Part shown: piece by piece, positions 51,083 through 61,207 of the stretch
How positions within the stretch are numbered: position 1 is the first letter of the stretch
How the letters are laid out: each line of letters opens with the position of its first letter
Assembly: GCF_000154285.1 (NCBI RefSeq)
Contig: NZ_DS483475.1
Location: 186,001 to 250,000 of the forward strand
Length of the DNA stretch: 64,000 nucleotides
Direction: 5' to 3'
Origin: Amedibacillus dolichus DSM 3991
Lineage (GTDB): Bacteria; Bacillota_I; Bacilli_A; Erysipelotrichales; Erysipelotrichaceae
Program-made: the position numbers and the translations under genes
Notes under the pieces: generated by a model
The model's input: the letters and a program-made list of their open reading frames with translations, nothing else
Told to the model about the DNA's origin: nothing
Database searches by the model: none

Positions 51083-53716
51083 ATGTCTGTAAAAAAAGCA
51101 AATGTGTCCAAACCCCAAACCAAGAAAAAAACTAAGCAGAAGCGCAGTCTGTTCCAAAAAATATTGATTGTCTTGATCACAGGCACGCTGCTTGTTGGTG
51201 TTTCCGGTTTTTTTATGCTTTCCAACATCATCGCCGATGTACTTCGCGATAATGCAGCCGATAGTATTATGAATCAGGAGCCAAGCCCTGTCTATGCAGA
51301 TGACGGTACCACAAAAGCCGGTGAATTCGGCGGTATCAGTCGTGAAAATGTTACCTATGATCAAATACCGCAATCCGTTATTGATGCCTTTTTGGCAATC
51401 GAGGATTCCCGCTATTTTAAACATAACGGATTTGACTTGCCACGTTTTATTTCCAGTGCGATCACCAATTTACGCAGTGGTTCCTTAGCTCAGGGTGGAT
51501 CAACACTAACCATGCAGCTGGTGGATAATGCCAAGATGAAACCGGTGGAAGAGGCTATGGCAAAGGAGGGAAAACATTTCAATACGATTGAAAAAATCGA
51601 ACGCAAGGTGCAGGAAATCTATCTTTCCATGAAGCTCGAAACCGATTGGACAAAGGAGCTTATCATCACCAAATACTTAAACGAAATCAACTTTGGAGGT
51701 GGAGCTCTCGGTATTCAAAAGGCTGCACAGTATTATTTCGGTAAAGATGTAACAGCCTTAAATCTTTCGGAAAGCGCTTTTTTAGCAGGTGTCATCAATG
51801 CTCCCTACAACTTTAACCCCTATAACGGATACAGTGCTTATCTCGGCGATGAATCCAATGGCAAATACAATTTCTATGAAGCCGCTACTCAGCGTCGTGA
51901 TGAAACCTTATATATGATGAAATATCATGGCTATATCAGCGAAACTGAATACGATTTGGCAAAATCAACCAAGCTTGCGTTTCAGTTAAACGATACAAGC
52001 GTTATCTCTGATAACGAAAAATACAAATATTATTTAACCCAAGTACAGCAAGAAGTTATCAATTTAACCGGTAAGGATCCGGCAACTACGCCTATGAAAA
52101 TTTACACTTCCTTAAACATTGCGGCACAAGATGAGGCAAATAGCTTAGCATCTGGCAATGGAGTTACCTTACCAAACAACCAATATTATCAACTCGGTGG
52201 CGCAATGGTGAATAACACCAATGGTGAAATCATGGCTGTCATTGGCGGAAGAACCGATATTGATTCCGGTCTTGATACCGGTGAATTCCGTGATCGTTCC
52301 AAGGAGCCAAAGCAGCCCGGTTCTACTGCCAAGCCACTACTTGATTATGCAATGGCATTTGAGCATTTGGGTTGGTGCACGACTCGCGTTATGTCCGACG
52401 ATGGGCCGTTTGCAATCGATTCTCAACATAAGGTAGCCAACTCTGATGGAAAATACTATGGCGATGTTTCCTTGGAAAGAGCCTTAGCCCAGTCATTAAA
52501 CACGATTGCCCTACAAACGATGGACGAATATTTAAATCGTGAGGGTAAGGAATCGCAAATCGAATATCTGAAAAAGCTTGGCTTATCTGATACCACAGCC
52601 GAGGCCTTCGATATCCAATATGCTATCGGCGGCTCTAGTCTACAGCTTTCCCCTATCGAATTAGCTAGTGCTTATGCAATCTTTGGCAATGGAGGAAATT
52701 ACCATAAGCCACACATGGTTCGTAAGGTTGTCATGGAAGATGGTACGACCTACGAAACCAAAACCGAGACAACAAAAGCACTATCCGAACAAGCAGCCTT
52801 TATGGTTTCCGACCTGTTGTATAAGGTTGTTAACGGCAGCTACAAAGGCTATAATTTATTGGGAATGGTCGATTTCTCTAGCTATCCTGTGTATGGAAAA
52901 ACCGGTACTACTAACTGGAGCGATGAGGAAGCTGCAAAATATGGCGGTGCCATGAAAGACGAATGGACCGTTACGTACACGAGTGAATATACCGTAGCTA
53001 CCTGGACCGGCTTCGATTACGGTGTAGCAGGTGGAAATACCAACATCAATGATTATCTCATGATGAATGTTAATACTCTGATTAATAAAGCATTGCTTGA
53101 TAAATGTACAACAAGTAATGTGAAAAAAATCGCTCGTCCCAGCGGCATCAGTGAATACGGTGGCGGCTATATCAAAACCGAATTCTTAAAAAACGCTGCA
53201 AAAAATAACCCTAAAACAGTTGTAAACACAACAAACGAAACCCAAGAGCTGGAAAATCTTATCAAAACGATTGAAGCCTTAAATAGCGAAGAATATACTG
53301 CTGAAAGCTATGAAAGACTATTGCAGGCTTTGGAAAAAGCAAAAAGAGTGTTAGAAGATGACAGTGCGGATATGGACGATGTCAAGCAGGCACTCAGTGA
53401 TTTGCAAGCTGCTTATAACAGCTTAGAGAAAAATGCTCCAAAGGTCGATAATAGCGCATTAAAAAATTTGATTGAAACAGCCAAAACATACGTTGATACC
53501 TCTAAATATAACGCAGCACAGGTCGATGCTTTACAAAAGGCTATCAGCAACGGAATTCAATTAGCTGCTAACAGCAATGCGACCCAAGCTGAAATCGATG
53601 CTGCTGTCAATGCAATCAATATTGCTATTCAAGACTGCATAAATAATCCATTACCATCGAACCCTGAAGAGCTTCCCAACCCAGACACTCCCGAATCAGA
53701 GGATTCTGATGATTAA
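51083..53716 (+). CDS. Class A penicillin-binding protein with FIVAR-like tail
   Basis: 877 residues. Basic cytoplasmic end and a membrane helix (about 32-54). GT51 glycosyltransferase: AIEDSRYFKHNGFDLPRF, GGSTLTMQLVDN and NEINFGGGALGIQKAAQYYF. Transpeptidase: PGSTAKPLL (Ser about 413), QSLNT, and YGKTGTTNW. The C-terminus carries two FIVAR-like helical modules (NALNSEEYTAESYERLLQAL type, and VDTSKYNAAQVDALQKAISN). Polymerises and crosslinks peptidoglycan. Confidence 0.94.
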   Translation: MSVKKANVSKPQTKKKTKQKRSLFQKILIVLITGTLLVGVSGFFMLSNIIADVLRDNAADSIMNQEPSPVYADDGTTKAGEFGGISRENVTYDQIPQSVIDAFLAIEDSRYFKHNGFDLPRFISSAITNLRSGSLAQGGSTLTMQLVDNAKMKPVEEAMAKEGKHFNTIEKIERKVQEIYLSMKLETDWTKELIITKYLNEINFGGGALGIQKAAQYYFGKDVTALNLSESAFLAGVINAPYNFNPYNGYSAYLGDESNGKYNFYEAATQRRDETLYMMKYHGYISETEYDLAKSTKLAFQLNDTSVISDNEKYKYYLTQVQQEVINLTGKDPATTPMKIYTSLNIAAQDEANSLASGNGVTLPNNQYYQLGGAMVNNTNGEIMAVIGGRTDIDSGLDTGEFRDRSKEPKQPGSTAKPLLDYAMAFEHLGWCTTRVMSDDGPFAIDSQHKVANSDGKYYGDVSLERALAQSLNTIALQTMDEYLNREGKESQIEYLKKLGLSDTTAEAFDIQYAIGGSSLQLSPIELASAYAIFGNGGNYHKPHMVRKVVMEDGTTYETKTETTKALSEQAAFMVSDLLYKVVNGSYKGYNLLGMVDFSSYPVYGKTGTTNWSDEEAAKYGGAMKDEWTVTYTSEYTVATWTGFDYGVAGGNTNINDYLMMNVNTLINKALLDKCTTSNVKKIARPSGISEYGGGYIKTEFLKNAAKNNPKTVVNTTNETQELENLIKTIEALNSEEYTAESYERLLQALEKAKRVLEDDSADMDDVKQALSDLQAAYNSLEKNAPKVDNSALKNLIETAKTYVDTSKYNAAQVDALQKAISNGIQLAANSNATQAEIDAAVNAINIAIQDCINNPLPSNPEELPNPDTPESEDSDD

Positions 53717-53766
53717 CTAAACGACCTTTTTCAAGCAAAGCTTCCCTTATTTCGTTGAATCAAACT

Positions 53767-53819
53767 GCCCCTGATAAAACAGATACTGCTATAAGCGTTT
53801 TGTTTTACAGGGGCTTTTT
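53767..53819 (+). terminator. Terminator after first PBP gene
   Basis: GCCCCTG...TAAAAC and GTTTTA...CAGGGGC form a long stem with TTTTT. Confidence 0.8.
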
Positions 53820-53921
53820 CGATAAAAATGCTTTATTTAGCGTATTTTACAATCGTAAAGATTTCACTCTTTATATGGAAATCATTACTAATTTTGTATA
53901 TAATAAAAGATGGTGATATAT

Positions 53922-54509
53922 GTGATTGGATATCCAAATAAAAAACAAACTGCGCAGCCGATAGCTTCGCAAATGCACAGTTATAGCGGTCGAGGAATGT
54001 CGCTTGAGCATGATTTAAACCTCAGTAACACCTACTATAACGAATGCAGCCGCGCTTTAATCCATAAAAAACCTACACCTATTCAGGTCGTTCGGGTAGA
54101 TTATCCGGAACGCAGTGCTGCTAAAATCGTAGAAGCCTATTACAAAACACCTTCTACAACGGATTACAATGGAATTTATCGAGGGAGAGCCATTGATTTT
54201 GAAGCAAAGGAAACACGTTCAAAAACCTCTTTCCCTTTCAAAAGTATCCACCCACATCAAATACTGCATCTCAAACGCGTATTACATCAAAAGGGAATCG
54301 GCTTTTTTATTATTCGCTTTACAAGCTATGACGAAACCTTTCTGATTGATGCCAACACCATTATCACAATGTATGAAAGCGAAAAGCGTAAATCCATTTC
54401 CTATGATACGGTCAAAAGCTGCGGCGTTCTCATACAACAAGGACTTACACCGCGATTAAAATATTTAGATGCTGTTGATCAGGTGTATTTCAAGGAGGAA
54501 GACAAATGA
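53922..54509 (+). CDS. recU: Holliday junction resolvase RecU
   Basis: 195 residues with a GTG start at 53922, because VIGYPNKK aligns with the MIRYPNGK start of Bacillus RecU and GGTGAT lies just before; an ATG at 53910 is possible. GRGMSLEHDLNLSNTYY, STTDYNGIYRGRAIDFEAKE and TKSTSFPF-like (RSKTSFPFKSIHPHQ) are the nuclease core. Coupled to the next PBP gene (ATGA), the recU-ponA operon of Bacillota. Confidence 0.95.
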   Translation: MIGYPNKKQTAQPIASQMHSYSGRGMSLEHDLNLSNTYYNECSRALIHKKPTPIQVVRVDYPERSAAKIVEAYYKTPSTTDYNGIYRGRAIDFEAKETRSKTSFPFKSIHPHQILHLKRVLHQKGIGFFIIRFTSYDETFLIDANTIITMYESEKRKSISYDTVKSCGVLIQQGLTPRLKYLDAVDQVYFKEEDK

Positions 54510-57500
54510 ATTTCAAAAAGACAACTTCCAAGCAAACGGAAAAAAAAGCAAAGAAAGCAATCAAACATAAAAAACGCAGATTGAGCGTTCTCGATCGTAT
54601 AGTGATCGTATTTTTAACAATCGCGCTGTTATGTGGTGCAGGCGGACTGTCTGTAATCGGATATATTATAGCTACCACAGATACGGATAATCTAATTTCG
54701 CAAATGAACAATACCGAACCATCTACTTTCTTAGATCAAAACGGTGAAGAATTTGCTGAACTTGGATTAGAAAGTCGTGAAAATGTAAGCTACCAACAAG
54801 TACCTCAATCAGTCATCGATGCTTTTTTAGCGATTGAGGACTCACGTTTCTATAAGCACAACGGATTTGATTTACCACGCTTTATCTCAAGTGCTCTTAC
54901 AAATCTTAAAAGCGGATCATTAGCACAGGGAGGCTCTACGCTAACCATGCAGACGATTGATAATTTCTTTATCAAGAAACAGGAGCAGGAATTGGAAGAA
55001 CAGGGAATCCAACAAAATACGCTGCAAAAGATTGAAAGTAAAATGCGTGAAATTTATATGAGTATGCGAATTGAACAGGAACTATCGAAGGCGGAAATCA
55101 TGGAACGCTATTTAAACCAAATCAATTTCGGAAACAAAGCCCGTGGTATTCAGCGTGGTGCACAATATTTCTTTGGCAAAGATGTTGAAGATCTAAACTT
55201 AAGCGAGGCTGCTTATTTAGCCGGCTGCATTAACGCCCCAAATACCTTTAACCCTTATAATGGATATAGCTCTTCCGGAATAGGAATCGGTAACTTTTCA
55301 AAACTAACGACTGTTATCTCGACCTATTCTCAGTTATCCTCTGACGGTTATACGCAAGAAAGCTGGAATGCCTTTGTCCAAGCTCTTGATCGCGCCAAGC
55401 GCTTGGCAGAAAAGGAAAGTGAATCACAGGCTACCTACGCTGATGGTTTAGCTGCCCTTCAAGCTGCTTACGAAGGCTTAGCAAAGAGCGATGCTTCTGC
55501 TGATCTTGTTCGTTTGCAGCAATCCGTTAATATGTATGCTACCTTCACAAACAATGCCGGCAGCTCCTTTAGTGATGAAAGTTGGCAGACCTATGCAATT
55601 GCCAGTGAAGAAGCAAATCAGCTTGTTGTAGATAACAGCACCAATCAAGAAGCTGTAACAGCAGCTTTAAAAAAGTTAAACCACGCCTTTACTGCTCTTT
55701 CACCGATAAAATTCAACTACTATGAGGCGGCTACGAAACGTCGTGATGAAACACTATATATGATGAAATATCATGGCTATATCAGCCAAACCGAGTATGA
55801 GTTGGCAAAATCAACCCAATTGGCTTTCCAAGTAGTCGGTGAAAGTGCTAGTGCACAGGATCCTTATGATAATTATTTAAAGGCTGTAACCAAAGAGGTT
55901 ATGGAATTAACGGGCTTAGATCCGGCAACCACACCGATGGTCGTTCATACCTATCTTGATAAAGAAGCACAGCTTGCTGCAAATGAAGCAGCCGAGGGTA
56001 AAGTAGTATCCTTGGATACTAACAAAAATTATCAAATTGCGACTTCGGTCATTGATAATAAAACAGGAGGCATTGTTGCCATGATTCCAGGACGCAGCGA
56101 CTATGAAAGCGAATTTTATCGCAATCGTGCCGATGATCAAGAACGTATGCCGGGATCCAGTGTAAAACCGATTTTCGATTATGCTTACGCCCTTGACCAT
56201 CTAGGCTATTGTACATCTCGTGTATACAATGATAAAAAAATGACCGTTGATGGAACCGTTATTCGAAATTCAGACGGTAAATACTATGGCAAGGTTTCCA
56301 TGGAACGCGCACTTGCTCAATCACTCAACACCCCTGCTATGAAAACCATGGAGGATATCCTAAATCGTGGTTACGAGCAAGATATGAAGGAATATTTGCA
56401 AAAACTTGGTTTCAGCAAAGAACAAGCCGACCAATTCAATATTCGATATGCGTTAGGTGGCTCCTTATCAACTTCCCCTCGACAAATGGCAGGTGCGTTT
56501 TCAGCATTAGCCAATCAGGGAATTGTAAAAGAAACACATTATGTACGCTCCATCGAATTTAAAGACGGAAAGAAGGATCCAATCACTGTTACACCGAAAG
56601 AAACACAAGCAATGTCTCCACAAGCAGCTTACATGACCAGTGAGCTGTTATATAAGGCTGTTCATGGCAAATATCAAGGCTGGAATTTGATGGGTCGTCT
56701 TGGTTGGAGCATTCCGGTATATGGAAAGACCGGTACTAGTGATTGGGCTAGCGATGGCTTGGATCGCGGTATTCCGGAAACTGCTATGCGTGATGAATGG
56801 ATGATAAATTACACCAGTGAATATACGATTGCAACATGGTCGGGATTTGATCAGGAAGTTGCTGATGGAAACAACTATGTTACCGAACAGCTGCTGTTAG
56901 AGAATATTCCCGGTTGGATCAATAAACACATTTTAGAAACCATTTCCAAAAACCCTCAGAAAATTCAAAATCCGGGTGGTATAGCTTCTTACGGTGGTGG
57001 TATGATCAAGCAGGAATTCTTAAAAGATGCTGCAAAAAACAACCCGATGACAGAAGCAAATCAAACACAGGAAATGGATAAGCTACAAGCCTTGTATGAT
57101 CAGGTAAAAGGATATCAGGCGGCTGATTATACAGCGGAAAGTTTCGCTGCTTTCCAAAGTGTTTTAGAAGAAGTTGCTAGAATGCTTGATGAAGATACTG
57201 CTAGCGATGATGAGGTTTATGCCGCTATCACAAAACTACAAAATGCAGTAAATAATCTTGTAAAAACCGTTCATAAAGATACACTTCTTTCTGTTATCAA
57301 TCAAGCTGCTGCTTTAAATCCAAACGAATATACTGCCGATAGCTATCGTTTCTTGGCTTCTGTTGTAGAAGAAGCCCGTGAGATTTATCAAAATCCTAAC
57401 GCTTCTCAAGCAGAAATCAACAGTGCGGTCAATCAAGTACAAAATGCAATTCAAGCACTTGTAAAGAAATCCTCACAAGCAAGCAAAGGTGCACTTGCAA

Positions 57501-57670
57501 ATGCTATCAATATCGCTCGCAGAAAAGCAGCGGAATGGAGCGTAAGCGATCCTAATCGGGCAAACCGATTAAGGCAGTTGATTGCCTCCGCCCAGTCTGT
57601 TTACAACAACCCCAATGCTTCTCAAGCAGAGGTTGATGCACAAACCAATGCATTATATGCAGCAATGTAA
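54506..57670 (+). CDS. ponA: Class A penicillin-binding protein with internal FIVAR-like insertion
   Basis: 1054 residues. GT51: AIEDSRFYKHNGFDLPRF, GGSTLTMQTIDN and NQINFGNKARGIQRGAQYFF. Transpeptidase: PGSSVKPIF (Ser about 550), QSLNT, YGKTGTSDW. Between NGYSSSG (about 255) and NYYEAATKRR (about 404) it has some 150 residues that resemble FIVAR modules (SDGYTQESWNAFVQALDRAK; FTALSPIKF), where the first PBP has only 20. Further FIVAR-like modules fill the C-terminus. Named by the recU-ponA context. Confidence 0.93.
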   Translation: MNFKKTTSKQTEKKAKKAIKHKKRRLSVLDRIVIVFLTIALLCGAGGLSVIGYIIATTDTDNLISQMNNTEPSTFLDQNGEEFAELGLESRENVSYQQVPQSVIDAFLAIEDSRFYKHNGFDLPRFISSALTNLKSGSLAQGGSTLTMQTIDNFFIKKQEQELEEQGIQQNTLQKIESKMREIYMSMRIEQELSKAEIMERYLNQINFGNKARGIQRGAQYFFGKDVEDLNLSEAAYLAGCINAPNTFNPYNGYSSSGIGIGNFSKLTTVISTYSQLSSDGYTQESWNAFVQALDRAKRLAEKESESQATYADGLAALQAAYEGLAKSDASADLVRLQQSVNMYATFTNNAGSSFSDESWQTYAIASEEANQLVVDNSTNQEAVTAALKKLNHAFTALSPIKFNYYEAATKRRDETLYMMKYHGYISQTEYELAKSTQLAFQVVGESASAQDPYDNYLKAVTKEVMELTGLDPATTPMVVHTYLDKEAQLAANEAAEGKVVSLDTNKNYQIATSVIDNKTGGIVAMIPGRSDYESEFYRNRADDQERMPGSSVKPIFDYAYALDHLGYCTSRVYNDKKMTVDGTVIRNSDGKYYGKVSMERALAQSLNTPAMKTMEDILNRGYEQDMKEYLQKLGFSKEQADQFNIRYALGGSLSTSPRQMAGAFSALANQGIVKETHYVRSIEFKDGKKDPITVTPKETQAMSPQAAYMTSELLYKAVHGKYQGWNLMGRLGWSIPVYGKTGTSDWASDGLDRGIPETAMRDEWMINYTSEYTIATWSGFDQEVADGNNYVTEQLLLENIPGWINKHILETISKNPQKIQNPGGIASYGGGMIKQEFLKDAAKNNPMTEANQTQEMDKLQALYDQVKGYQAADYTAESFAAFQSVLEEVARMLDEDTASDDEVYAAITKLQNAVNNLVKTVHKDTLLSVINQAAALNPNEYTADSYRFLASVVEEAREIYQNPNASQAEINSAVNQVQNAIQALVKKSSQASKGALANAINIARRKAAEWSVSDPNRANRLRQLIASAQSVYNNPNASQAEVDAQTNALYAAM

Positions 57671-57717
57671 TGAAAGAAGATCATTTCAAAGTTCTTACTT
57701 GCTTTGAAATAGACATA

Positions 57718-57778
57718 AAAAACGGAGTTTCCGCTATGGTTATATGAAATGACCATAAAAGAAATCTCCGTTTTTTTA
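57718..57778. terminator. Bidirectional terminator between ponA and nth
   Basis: AAAACGGAG...TTTC and GAAA...CTCCGTTTT flank about 40 bases, with A- and T-tracts at the ends; serves both facing genes. A second inverted repeat, ATTTCAAAG/CTTTGAAAT, lies at 57683-57710. Confidence 0.75.
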
Positions 57779-57786
57779 CTTTCTCA

Positions 57787-58434
57787 TCACTTTTTCTTAT
57801 TGCTTTTATACGTATCAAGCTTATCCTTTTTGCATATAGATACAAACGGACAGCCTTCACAATGTGGGTTTTTGGCAGTACAATAATACCTTCCGAAAAA
57901 GATAAATAAATGATGTGCTTTATTCCATCTCTCTTTACGTATCTTACGCTTCAGCTTTTTTTCAACAGTTTCCACATTATCATAAACCTTTGCAAGTCCA
58001 AGACGTTTACTAATTCGTTCCACATGGGTATCAACGGCGATTGCCGGAATATCAAAACATACACTCTGAACCACATTAGCCGTCTTACGTCCTACCCCTG
58101 CTAAGCTTGTTAAATCCTTATGAGCATGAGGTACCTCACTATGAAATCTCTCCACCAATGCTTTACTAAGCGCTTGTACGGATTTTGCTTTATTACGATA
58201 CAAGCCGATTCGCTTAATACAAGCTTCAATATCCTCAAGACTTGCATTTGCCATTGCTTCCGGTGTCGGAAACTTTGCAAATAATCCGGGAGTAACCTTA
58301 TTTACTGCCTCATCAGTTGTTTGCGCAGACAATACAACTGCCACTAGTAGCTCAAAAGGATTTTTATGAATCAGCTCACAATGAGCATCGGGAAACATCG
58401 CTTCTAAAATATCCAAAATTTCATCTGTATGCAT
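57787..58434 (-). CDS. nth: Endonuclease III
   Basis: 215 residues. Helix-hairpin-helix LAGVGRKTANVV with the following AVDTHVERISKRLGL (catalytic Asp in VDTH), catalytic Lys in LSAQTTDEAVNKVTPGLF region, and Fe-S Cys cluster CTAKNPHCEGCPFVSIC. Removes oxidised pyrimidines. Overlaps dnaD; dnaD-nth is a conserved pair. Confidence 0.96.
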   Translation of the reverse strand: MHTDEILDILEAMFPDAHCELIHKNPFELLVAVVLSAQTTDEAVNKVTPGLFAKFPTPEAMANASLEDIEACIKRIGLYRNKAKSVQALSKALVERFHSEVPHAHKDLTSLAGVGRKTANVVQSVCFDIPAIAVDTHVERISKRLGLAKVYDNVETVEKKLKRKIRKERWNKAHHLFIFFGRYYCTAKNPHCEGCPFVSICKKDKLDTYKSNKKK

Positions 58435-58967
58435 CAGCGCTCTCCCCTTTCATAATCTTCAGCGCTAAACCCTCTGCGCTTCCAATCCAAAAGAATACGA
58501 TCAATATAATCGAAGCTACGCTTGTTTTTCGTCATTGCTTCACGTAAGGCATAAACAATTAGTGTTTGATCATATTCCATTGTCCATTGCGATAACAGCT
58601 CTACCTCCATTTGAGAAAGCGGACGTGCAAAATCATCTTCAAATACCTCAAATAAAGATAAATCAAAACTACTTGTTTCTTTTTCATCGGCAAAGATTCC
58701 ATCAATGCAAAACTGAACCTCACCATGATTTGTTTCAATACTTACATATCCCTTAGCACCTAGACGCGCTAGCAAATCATCAACCTGATCCATATCCAAC
58801 TTCAATTTATTGGCTAATACGCCATGATGAACAGGCATATCATGTTCATTAAAAAAATCAATAAGCAAGATCGTCATAGCTTCTTCACTACTAAGTGATA
58901 GATCTTCCAAATGATCTAGGATCCATGCTCGTCGATCAATAAATCGCTCTCTCCACCATTTTTCCAT
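58434..58967 (-). CDS. dnaD: Chromosomal DnaD-like replication protein
   Basis: 177 residues. Winged helix (DMPVHHGVLANKLKLDMDQV) and DnaD domain ending EYDQTLIVYALREAMTKNKR, YIDRILLDWKRR and SAEDYERGER. The C-terminal part is close to the phage initiator at 24392. Primosome protein for helicase loading. In TAATG overlap with the ypmB-like gene. Confidence 0.9.
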   Translation of the reverse strand: MEKWWRERFIDRRAWILDHLEDLSLSSEEAMTILLIDFFNEHDMPVHHGVLANKLKLDMDQVDDLLARLGAKGYVSIETNHGEVQFCIDGIFADEKETSSFDLSLFEVFEDDFARPLSQMEVELLSQWTMEYDQTLIVYALREAMTKNKRSFDYIDRILLDWKRRGFSAEDYERGER

Positions 58968-59425
58968 TATACATCTCCGTCCTTTAAATAATAAACCTCT
59001 TTTAAAGTATCATAATCCAAAAGAATTAAGCCCTTATCACATTCCACAACATAAACCGGATTATCATATCCATAACCAAGTGATACCTCTATATGCTTGG
59101 CATGATAACGCTCTTCCACAGTCCTCTCAACCTTTTCAAAATCCTTCGTTTTCAGCTTGCGTGTAACAATATCCTCACCTAGTTCATTAAACCAAACAAT
59201 ATTCTTGTCGTTTTCTCCGACATAGACCGTATAGTAGAATACATGCCGTTGAATATTTTTTATACCACGATAATTCTTCATTATGGTTGTTTCTATTTTA
59301 CGTATATCATCTTCATATTTTCTTTGAGGACCACTAATAAACATTCCGGTTTCTACAAAAAACACAACGCCCAATACTATCAAAAGTAAAACCGTAATTA
59401 AAATGGATTTGTAATTGATTTTCAT
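58967..59425 (-). CDS. YpmB/TseB-like membrane protein (DUF5590)
   Basis: 152 residues. Membrane helix at 9-28 (ITVLLLIVLGVVFFVETGMF), then two PepSY-like units (YEDDIRKIETTIMKNYRGIK; VYVVECDKGLILLDYD). In Bacillus ypmB (tseB) lies close upstream of dnaD and affects PBP2A-linked elongation. Assigned by layout and neighbours. Confidence 0.72.
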   Translation of the reverse strand: MKINYKSILITVLLLIVLGVVFFVETGMFISGPQRKYEDDIRKIETTIMKNYRGIKNIQRHVFYYTVYVGENDKNIVWFNELGEDIVTRKLKTKDFEKVERTVEERYHAKHIEVSLGYGYDNPVYVVECDKGLILLDYDTLKEVYYLKDGDV

Positions 59426-59496
59426 TCACTTACCTCCAATGCTTTCATTATACATTATTTTATGATGCGCGTAAAATAAAAGATGCATTTAGCATC

Positions 59497-60168
59497 TTAT
59501 CGAAACAATTCCTTACATAATGCCGCACTTCGTTCACTTGCCTTTTGAGCATATTCGCAAAAGTCCATGTGCGAGTTCTCCTTTACCGCAACATCAGATA
59601 ACGAGCGCATAACAACAAAAGGCTTATGATAGTGCGTGCATACCTGAGCAATCGCACCAGCTTCCATTTCTGCACAAACAGATTGTGGAAACTTGGTTAA
59701 GATCATTTGCAGCTGATCATTTCTAGCCACAAATTGATCCCCACTAGCAATTAAGCCGCAATGCACCTTCACTTTCAAGTGCTCCAACGCTTGCTGACAA
59801 CGCTCAAGAAGCTCTTGATTTGCATCAAAATACAATCCGATTCCTTCTTCTCCATCAACCGCACTAGTATCCATATCATACTGAACAACACGCTCACTTA
59901 CAACCGCATCTAAAATATCCTGTTCTTCTCGTAAACCACCGGCAGTTCCGATATTGATAACCGCATCAATTGGATAATTCTCCATAAGAATGGTCGTTGC
60001 CATTGCGGCATTGCCCTTTCCTACACCGCTTTTCATAACGAGAAGCTCTTTATCATAGATACTTCCCTCATAAAAATCAATTCCTGAATGTGTATGCTTG
60101 CATACCCTATCCATAATTTCCGTAATGGCTGTTACCTCTAAATCCATGGCTGCTATTACTGCAATCAT
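59497..60168 (-). CDS. mtnN: 5'-methylthioadenosine/S-adenosylhomocysteine nucleosidase
   Basis: 223 residues. MIAVIAAMDLEVTAITEIMD (Glu11), GVGKGNAAMATTIL, NIGTAGGL, SGDQFV, EMEAGAIAQVC and SLSDVAVKENSHMDF give the full MTAN active site, with Asp in SLSDVA as the acid. Cleaves adenine from MTA and SAH. Follows the methyltransferase gene by 2 bases. Confidence 0.95.
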   Translation of the reverse strand: MIAVIAAMDLEVTAITEIMDRVCKHTHSGIDFYEGSIYDKELLVMKSGVGKGNAAMATTILMENYPIDAVINIGTAGGLREEQDILDAVVSERVVQYDMDTSAVDGEEGIGLYFDANQELLERCQQALEHLKVKVHCGLIASGDQFVARNDQLQMILTKFPQSVCAEMEAGAIAQVCTHYHKPFVVMRSLSDVAVKENSHMDFCEYAQKASERSAALCKELFR

Positions 60169-60170
60169 TC

Positions 60171-60872
60171 TTACTTCCTCCTACAAATATAAAACTGCTT
60201 TTCTCCTTCACAAATTCCTTTGTGTATAAAATCCGTATAAATACTTACTTCAAAGCCTACCTGTCGCAAAGCCGCTAAAATATACTTTGGTTCATATACG
60301 CGTTGAATATGCTGTTCCAAATCCATAGTTCCATCAGGATAGTAAAAAGCAAAATTTTGATAGATACGATCCTCTTCACTTTGAATCGTCCATTGAATAT
60401 CTACATCATAGGCATGCCCTGCTTCATTATATTCTTCAGTAAACTCTGCTAATCGATCCATGGAGTGCATATCCACAACAAAGCAGCCATCACTTTTTAA
60501 ATGGTCATACACATCTTGAAACAGCTGTTCTACCTCACTATTTTTTAATAGGTAATTAAAGCTATCACACAAGCATAAAATACCGTCATAGCATTCCTGC
60601 ATAGCCATATTACGCATATCCATAACGTTCCACTCCACAATGTCGGCACCCGGCTTCTGCTTTGCTACCTTGATCATCTCTGCTGACAAATCACTGGCAT
60701 GCATCTCATAGCCTTTTTTCGCAAGGGCAATCGTAATTTCTCCGCTGCCACATGCCAATTCCAGCACCTTTCCCTTTTTCACATGCTGCTCGATAAACGC
60801 AACCCAAGCCATGCTGGCATCTTCATCTTTTACCAATGCATCGTAATAATGAGCCAATGTCCCATACATCAT
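60171..60872 (-). CDS. yqeM: SAM-dependent methyltransferase, YqeM type
   Basis: 233 residues. VLELACGSGEITIALAKKGY is motif I and DGILCLCDSFNYL motif II/III of class I methyltransferases. In ATGA overlap with rsfS. The yqeL-yqeM order is conserved in Bacillota. Substrate is unknown. Confidence 0.85.
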   Translation of the reverse strand: MMYGTLAHYYDALVKDEDASMAWVAFIEQHVKKGKVLELACGSGEITIALAKKGYEMHASDLSAEMIKVAKQKPGADIVEWNVMDMRNMAMQECYDGILCLCDSFNYLLKNSEVEQLFQDVYDHLKSDGCFVVDMHSMDRLAEFTEEYNEAGHAYDVDIQWTIQSEEDRIYQNFAFYYPDGTMDLEQHIQRVYEPKYILAALRQVGFEVSIYTDFIHKGICEGEKQFYICRRK

Positions 60873-61204
60873 AGAGTGAAATCCTCACAAGGCAAGTCCG
60901 CATATAGCTTCTCCAATTGGAAATGCTTCCGCTCTTCCTCTAAAAATACATGAACAACAACGCTGTCCAAATCTACCAATACCCAACGGGAATCATGATT
61001 TCCCTCCATTGAACGTACAGGATATCCGTATTCACGTGCCCGCTCCTTTACATTTTGTGCAATGGCATGAACCTGACGAATATTTCCGGCACTGCAAAGT
61101 ATCACATTATCAATAAAGGGATTTAAGGAACGAAAATCATATTTGATTACATGCTCTCCCTTTTTCTCATCAATGGCTTTTTTTATTACATCTAATAATT
61201 CCAT
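60869..61204 (-). CDS. rsfS: Ribosomal silencing factor RsfS
   Basis: 111 residues. DVIKKAIDEKKGEHVIKYDF, FIDNVILCSAGNIRQVHAIA and WVLVDLDSVVVHVFLEEERK are the RsfS/YbeB family signature. It binds L14 and blocks subunit joining in stationary phase. In the nadD-yqeK-yqeL operon. Confidence 0.94.
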   Translation of the reverse strand: MELLDVIKKAIDEKKGEHVIKYDFRSLNPFIDNVILCSAGNIRQVHAIAQNVKERAREYGYPVRSMEGNHDSRWVLVDLDSVVVHVFLEEERKHFQLEKLYADLPCEDFTL

Positions 61205-61207
61205 AAG

